Of a stretch of 8,136 nt of DNA, positions 5,908-8,136 are shown piece by piece. The stretch's first letter is position 1, and every line of letters starts with the position of its first letter. Made by a program: the position numbers and the translations under genes. The DNA lies in contig JAJNQE010000035.1 of NCBI GenBank assembly GCA_021154985.1, positions 1-8,136 on the forward strand, in the 5' to 3' direction. The notes under the pieces are model-generated. The model was not told the DNA's origin. It ran no database searches and saw only the letters and a program-made list of their open reading frames with translations. Source of the DNA: Hydrogenophaga sp. GTDB lineage: Bacteria > Pseudomonadota > Gammaproteobacteria > Burkholderiales > Burkholderiaceae_C.

Positions 5908-8136
5908 TCACCCCACCCACTTGCGCGCGTTGTGCCAGAGCTGCATCCAGGCGCTGTGCGCGGCCGGGTCCTGGTCGGTCCAGCTCATCTGGATGTTGCG
6001 GAACACGCGCTCGGGGTGCGGCATCATGGCCGTGAAGCGGCCGTCTGCGGTGGTCACTGCGGTCAGGCCACCCGGGCTGCCGTTGGGGTTGAACGGGTAG
6101 GCCTCGGTGGCCGTACCCGTGTTGTCGGTGAAGCGCATCGCCGCGATCGCCTTGCTGGCGTCGCCCCGGTGGTGGAAGTTGGCATAGCCCTCGCCATGCG
6201 CCACCGCGATCGGCAACCGGCTGCCCGCCATGCCGGCCAAGAACAGGCTGGGCGAGTCGAGCACCTCCACCATCGAGAGGCGTGCCTCGAAACGCTCGCT
6301 TTGGTTGGTGGTGAAGCGCGGCCAGGCCTCGGCGCCGGGGATGATGTCGGCCAGCTCGGCAAACATCTGGCAACCGTTGCACACGCCCAGACCGAAGGTG
6401 TCGCCTCGGGCAAAGAACGCCTGGAACTGGGCGGAGAGCGCCTCGTTGAAGGTGATGCTGCGCGCCCAGCCGATGCCGGCACCCAGCGTGTCGCCGTAGC
6501 TGAAGCCGCCGCAGGCCACAACGCCCTTGAAATCGGCCAGCTTCGCGCGGCCGGTCTGCAGGTCGGTCATGTGCACGTCAAACGCTTCGAAGCCGGCCTG
6601 GGTGAAGGCGTAGGCCATCTCCACGTGGGAGTTCACGCCCTGCTCGCGCAGGATCGCGACCCGGGGCCTGGCGAGGTTGAGGAACGGCGCGGCGATGTTG
6701 TTGGTCGGGTCGAAGGTCAGCCTCGTGTGCAGACCGGGGTCATCGGGCTGGCCGGCGGCCGCATGTTCGGCATCGGCACAGGCCGGGTTGTCGCGCTGCT
6801 GGTTGATCTTCCAGCTCACGCTGTCCCAGACCTGGTGCAAATCAAACAGGCTGGCCGAGAACACGGCCTTGGTGTCGCGCCAGACCTGCAACTGGCCTTT
6901 GCCCACCTCCATGCTGGAAGTCGCGGGCCGGGTCTTGCCGACAAAGTGGCTGTGTTTGCTCAGGCCGTGCTCGCGCAAGGTCTGCATCACGGCGTTGCGG
7001 TCGGAGGTCGCCACCTGCAGCAGCACGCCCAGTTCTTCGCTGAACAGCGCCTTGAGCGTGAGCTCTTCGCGCCGCGCACTCACCTGACCCGCCCAGTTTT
7101 TGGCGTCGCCCATCTCGGCACGGCTGTCGCTGATGCCGTCGCCCTCGGTCACCAGCAGGTCCACGTTGAGCGACACGCCCACGTGGCCGGCAAAGGCCAT
7201 CTCGGCCGCGGCGGCCAGCAGGCCACCGTCGCTGCGGTCGTGATAGGCCAGGACCTTGCCCTCGGCGCGCAGCGCGTTCACGGCGTTCACCAGGTTGACG
7301 AGGTCTTGTGCGTCGTCCAGATCGGGCACCTCGCCACCGCCCTGCCCCAGCACCTGGGCCAGCACGCTGCCGCCCATGCGGTGGCGGCCTTTGCCCAGAT
7401 CGATCAGCACCAGCGTGGTGTCGTCCAGCGCGTTGTTCAGCTGCGGCGTGAGCGTGCCGCGCACGTCGGCGAGCGTGGCGAAAGCGCTCACGATCAGGCT
7501 CACCGGCGAGGTCACCTTTTTCGTGTCGGTGCCCTCTTTCCACTGCGTGCGCATGGACAGGCTGTCCTTGCCCACGGGAATTGAAATACCCAGCGCGGGG
7601 CAGAGTTCCATGCCAACGGCCTTCACCGTCTCGTACAAGGCAGCGTCTTCGCCGGGTTCGCCGCAGGCAGCCATCCAGTTGGCGGAGAGCTTCACGCGTG
7701 GAAGTTCGATGGGCGCAGCCAGCAGGTTGGTGATGGCTTCGGCCACCGCCATGCGGCCGGAGGCGGCGGCGTCGAGCGCGGCCAGCGGCGTGCGCTCGCC
7801 CATGCTCATGGCCTCGCCCGCGAAGCCCTTGAAGTCGGCCAGGGTCACGGCGCAGTCGGCCACCGGCACCTGCCAGGGGCCGACCATCTGGTCACGGTGG
7901 CTCAACCCACCCACGGTGCGGTCGCCGATGGTGATGAGAAAACGCTTGGACGCCACAGTGGGGTGGCTCAGCACGTCGATCACGGCTTTTTGCAGGTCTA
8001 CGCCGGTGAGGTCCAACGGCGCCGGTGTGCGCGCCACCGTTTTCACGTCGCGGTGCATCTTGGGCGGTTTGCCCAGCAGCACGTTCATGGGCATGTCGAC
8101 TGCTTGGCTCCCTCCCCCGCTGGGGGAGGGTTGGGG
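5908..8136 (-). CDS. purL: Phosphoribosylformylglycinamidine synthase, C-terminal part (5' end outside window)
   Basis: The frame is open to the right edge, giving 742 codons, somewhat over half of the roughly 1300-residue proteobacterial single-chain enzyme. PurL converts FGAR, glutamine and ATP to FGAM in purine synthesis in the cytoplasm. From the family-conserved VDMPMNVLLGKPPKM (ATG at 8094) onward one sees the second AIRS-type half, with LSANWMAACGEPGEDAAL, GISIPVGKDSLSM and YHDRSDGGLLAA. A class-I glutamine amidotransferase domain follows, from about codon 475 counted from that Met. The nucleophile Cys572 lies in GVCNGCQ (codon 6379-6381), and His693 and Glu695 lie in PHPER (codon for His at 6016-6018), so the amidotransferase triad is complete. 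The inner ATG at 8094 is not the gene start, since family sequence continues upstream. The first visible codons (PQPSPSGGGSQA) come from a palindromic repeat and do not look like PurL. Confidence 0.96.
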   Translation of the reverse strand, partial: PQPSPSGGGSQAVDMPMNVLLGKPPKMHRDVKTVARTPAPLDLTGVDLQKAVIDVLSHPTVASKRFLITIGDRTVGGLSHRDQMVGPWQVPVADCAVTLADFKGFAGEAMSMGERTPLAALDAAASGRMAVAEAITNLLAAPIELPRVKLSANWMAACGEPGEDAALYETVKAVGMELCPALGISIPVGKDSLSMRTQWKEGTDTKKVTSPVSLIVSAFATLADVRGTLTPQLNNALDDTTLVLIDLGKGRHRMGGSVLAQVLGQGGGEVPDLDDAQDLVNLVNAVNALRAEGKVLAYHDRSDGGLLAAAAEMAFAGHVGVSLNVDLLVTEGDGISDSRAEMGDAKNWAGQVSARREELTLKALFSEELGVLLQVATSDRNAVMQTLREHGLSKHSHFVGKTRPATSSMEVGKGQLQVWRDTKAVFSASLFDLHQVWDSVSWKINQQRDNPACADAEHAAAGQPDDPGLHTRLTFDPTNNIAAPFLNLARPRVAILREQGVNSHVEMAYAFTQAGFEAFDVHMTDLQTGRAKLADFKGVVACGGFSYGDTLGAGIGWARSITFNEALSAQFQAFFARGDTFGLGVCNGCQMFAELADIIPGAEAWPRFTTNQSERFEARLSMVEVLDSPSLFLAGMAGSRLPIAVAHGEGYANFHHRGDASKAIAAMRFTDNTGTATEAYPFNPNGSPGGLTAVTTADGRFTAMMPHPERVFRNIQMSWTDQDPAAHSAWMQLWHNARKWVG
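8110..8130. repeat. G/C-rich palindrome in frame within purL
   Basis: CCCTCCCCC and GGGGGAGGG form perfect 9-base arms around a GCT loop, flanked by TTGGCT on the left and TTGGGG on the right. I associate palindromes of this kind (CCCTCCCCC...GGGGGAGGG with TTGG flanks) with repeats scattered through Comamonadaceae genomes, usually between genes. Here the minus-strand frame runs through it without a stop and joins the conserved VDMPMNVLLGKP of PurL. The copy may continue beyond the window edge. No second copy was seen in the window. Confidence 0.7.

Noticed and set aside
5896..7584. A 562-codon open plus-strand frame antisense to purL
   Set aside because: PurL is unmistakable on the minus strand. 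The antisense frame has shadow composition (Ala, Gly, His, Val, Arg) and no family match.
8092..8094. ATG at 8094 as start of purL
   Set aside because: The conserved family segment includes the VD before this Met, and the N-terminal half of PurL would be missing; the frame is open to the edge.

Overview
The window is strongly GC-rich, compactly coded DNA from a betaproteobacterium. It most resembles the Burkholderiales, family Comamonadaceae (Hydrogenophaga/Acidovorax-like). This placement is an inference from the protein sequences, the large single-chain PurL and a palindrome type I associate with that family; no database search was possible. It reads as chromosomal core plus semi-accessory sequence. 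I found no rRNA, tRNA, insertion sequence, phage gene or CRISPR array.

Layout: one plus-strand gene enters at the left edge (1-735, the 3' part of a secreted parvulin-type peptidyl-prolyl isomerase). It meets a long minus-strand run head to head at a strong intrinsic terminator (755-780) that can serve both strands. Everything to the right is on the minus strand. In transcription order, right to left, it is: purL (8136-5908, 5' end outside the window), a phytanoyl-CoA dioxygenase-family gene (5906-5088), a DUF808/YedI membrane protein gene (5060-4086), a gap of about 130 bp with a plausible promoter and two small hairpins, a membrane-anchored TIR-domain gene (3952-2351), an alpha/beta hydrolase gene (2298-1543) and a DUF1624 membrane protein gene (1535-786).

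The minus-strand genes look like two transcription units. Unit one is purL-phyH-DUF808. The purL stop and phyH start are one base apart, and 27 bp separate phyH from the DUF808 gene. Unit two is TIR-hydrolase-DUF1624, with gaps of 52 and 7 bp. The first unit pairs purine synthesis (FGAM synthase) with an iron/2-oxoglutarate oxygenase and an inner-membrane protein, with no obvious biochemical link. The second pairs a predicted NAD-cleaving or signalling TIR protein, carrying a predicted periplasmic C-terminal domain, with an esterase-like enzyme and an acyltransferase-like membrane protein.

Points most worth a second look: (1) a 9-bp-arm palindrome at the right edge that appears to lie in frame inside purL and to encode a Pro/Ser/Gly-rich insert; (2) the one-pass TIR protein with a conserved candidate catalytic Glu, a roughly 130-residue Ala/Pro/Thr linker and a periplasmic C-terminal domain; (3) a 54-bp in-frame duplication near the N-terminus of the DUF808 protein. 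Intergenic space is short throughout; no gene-free stretch exceeds about 135 bp.
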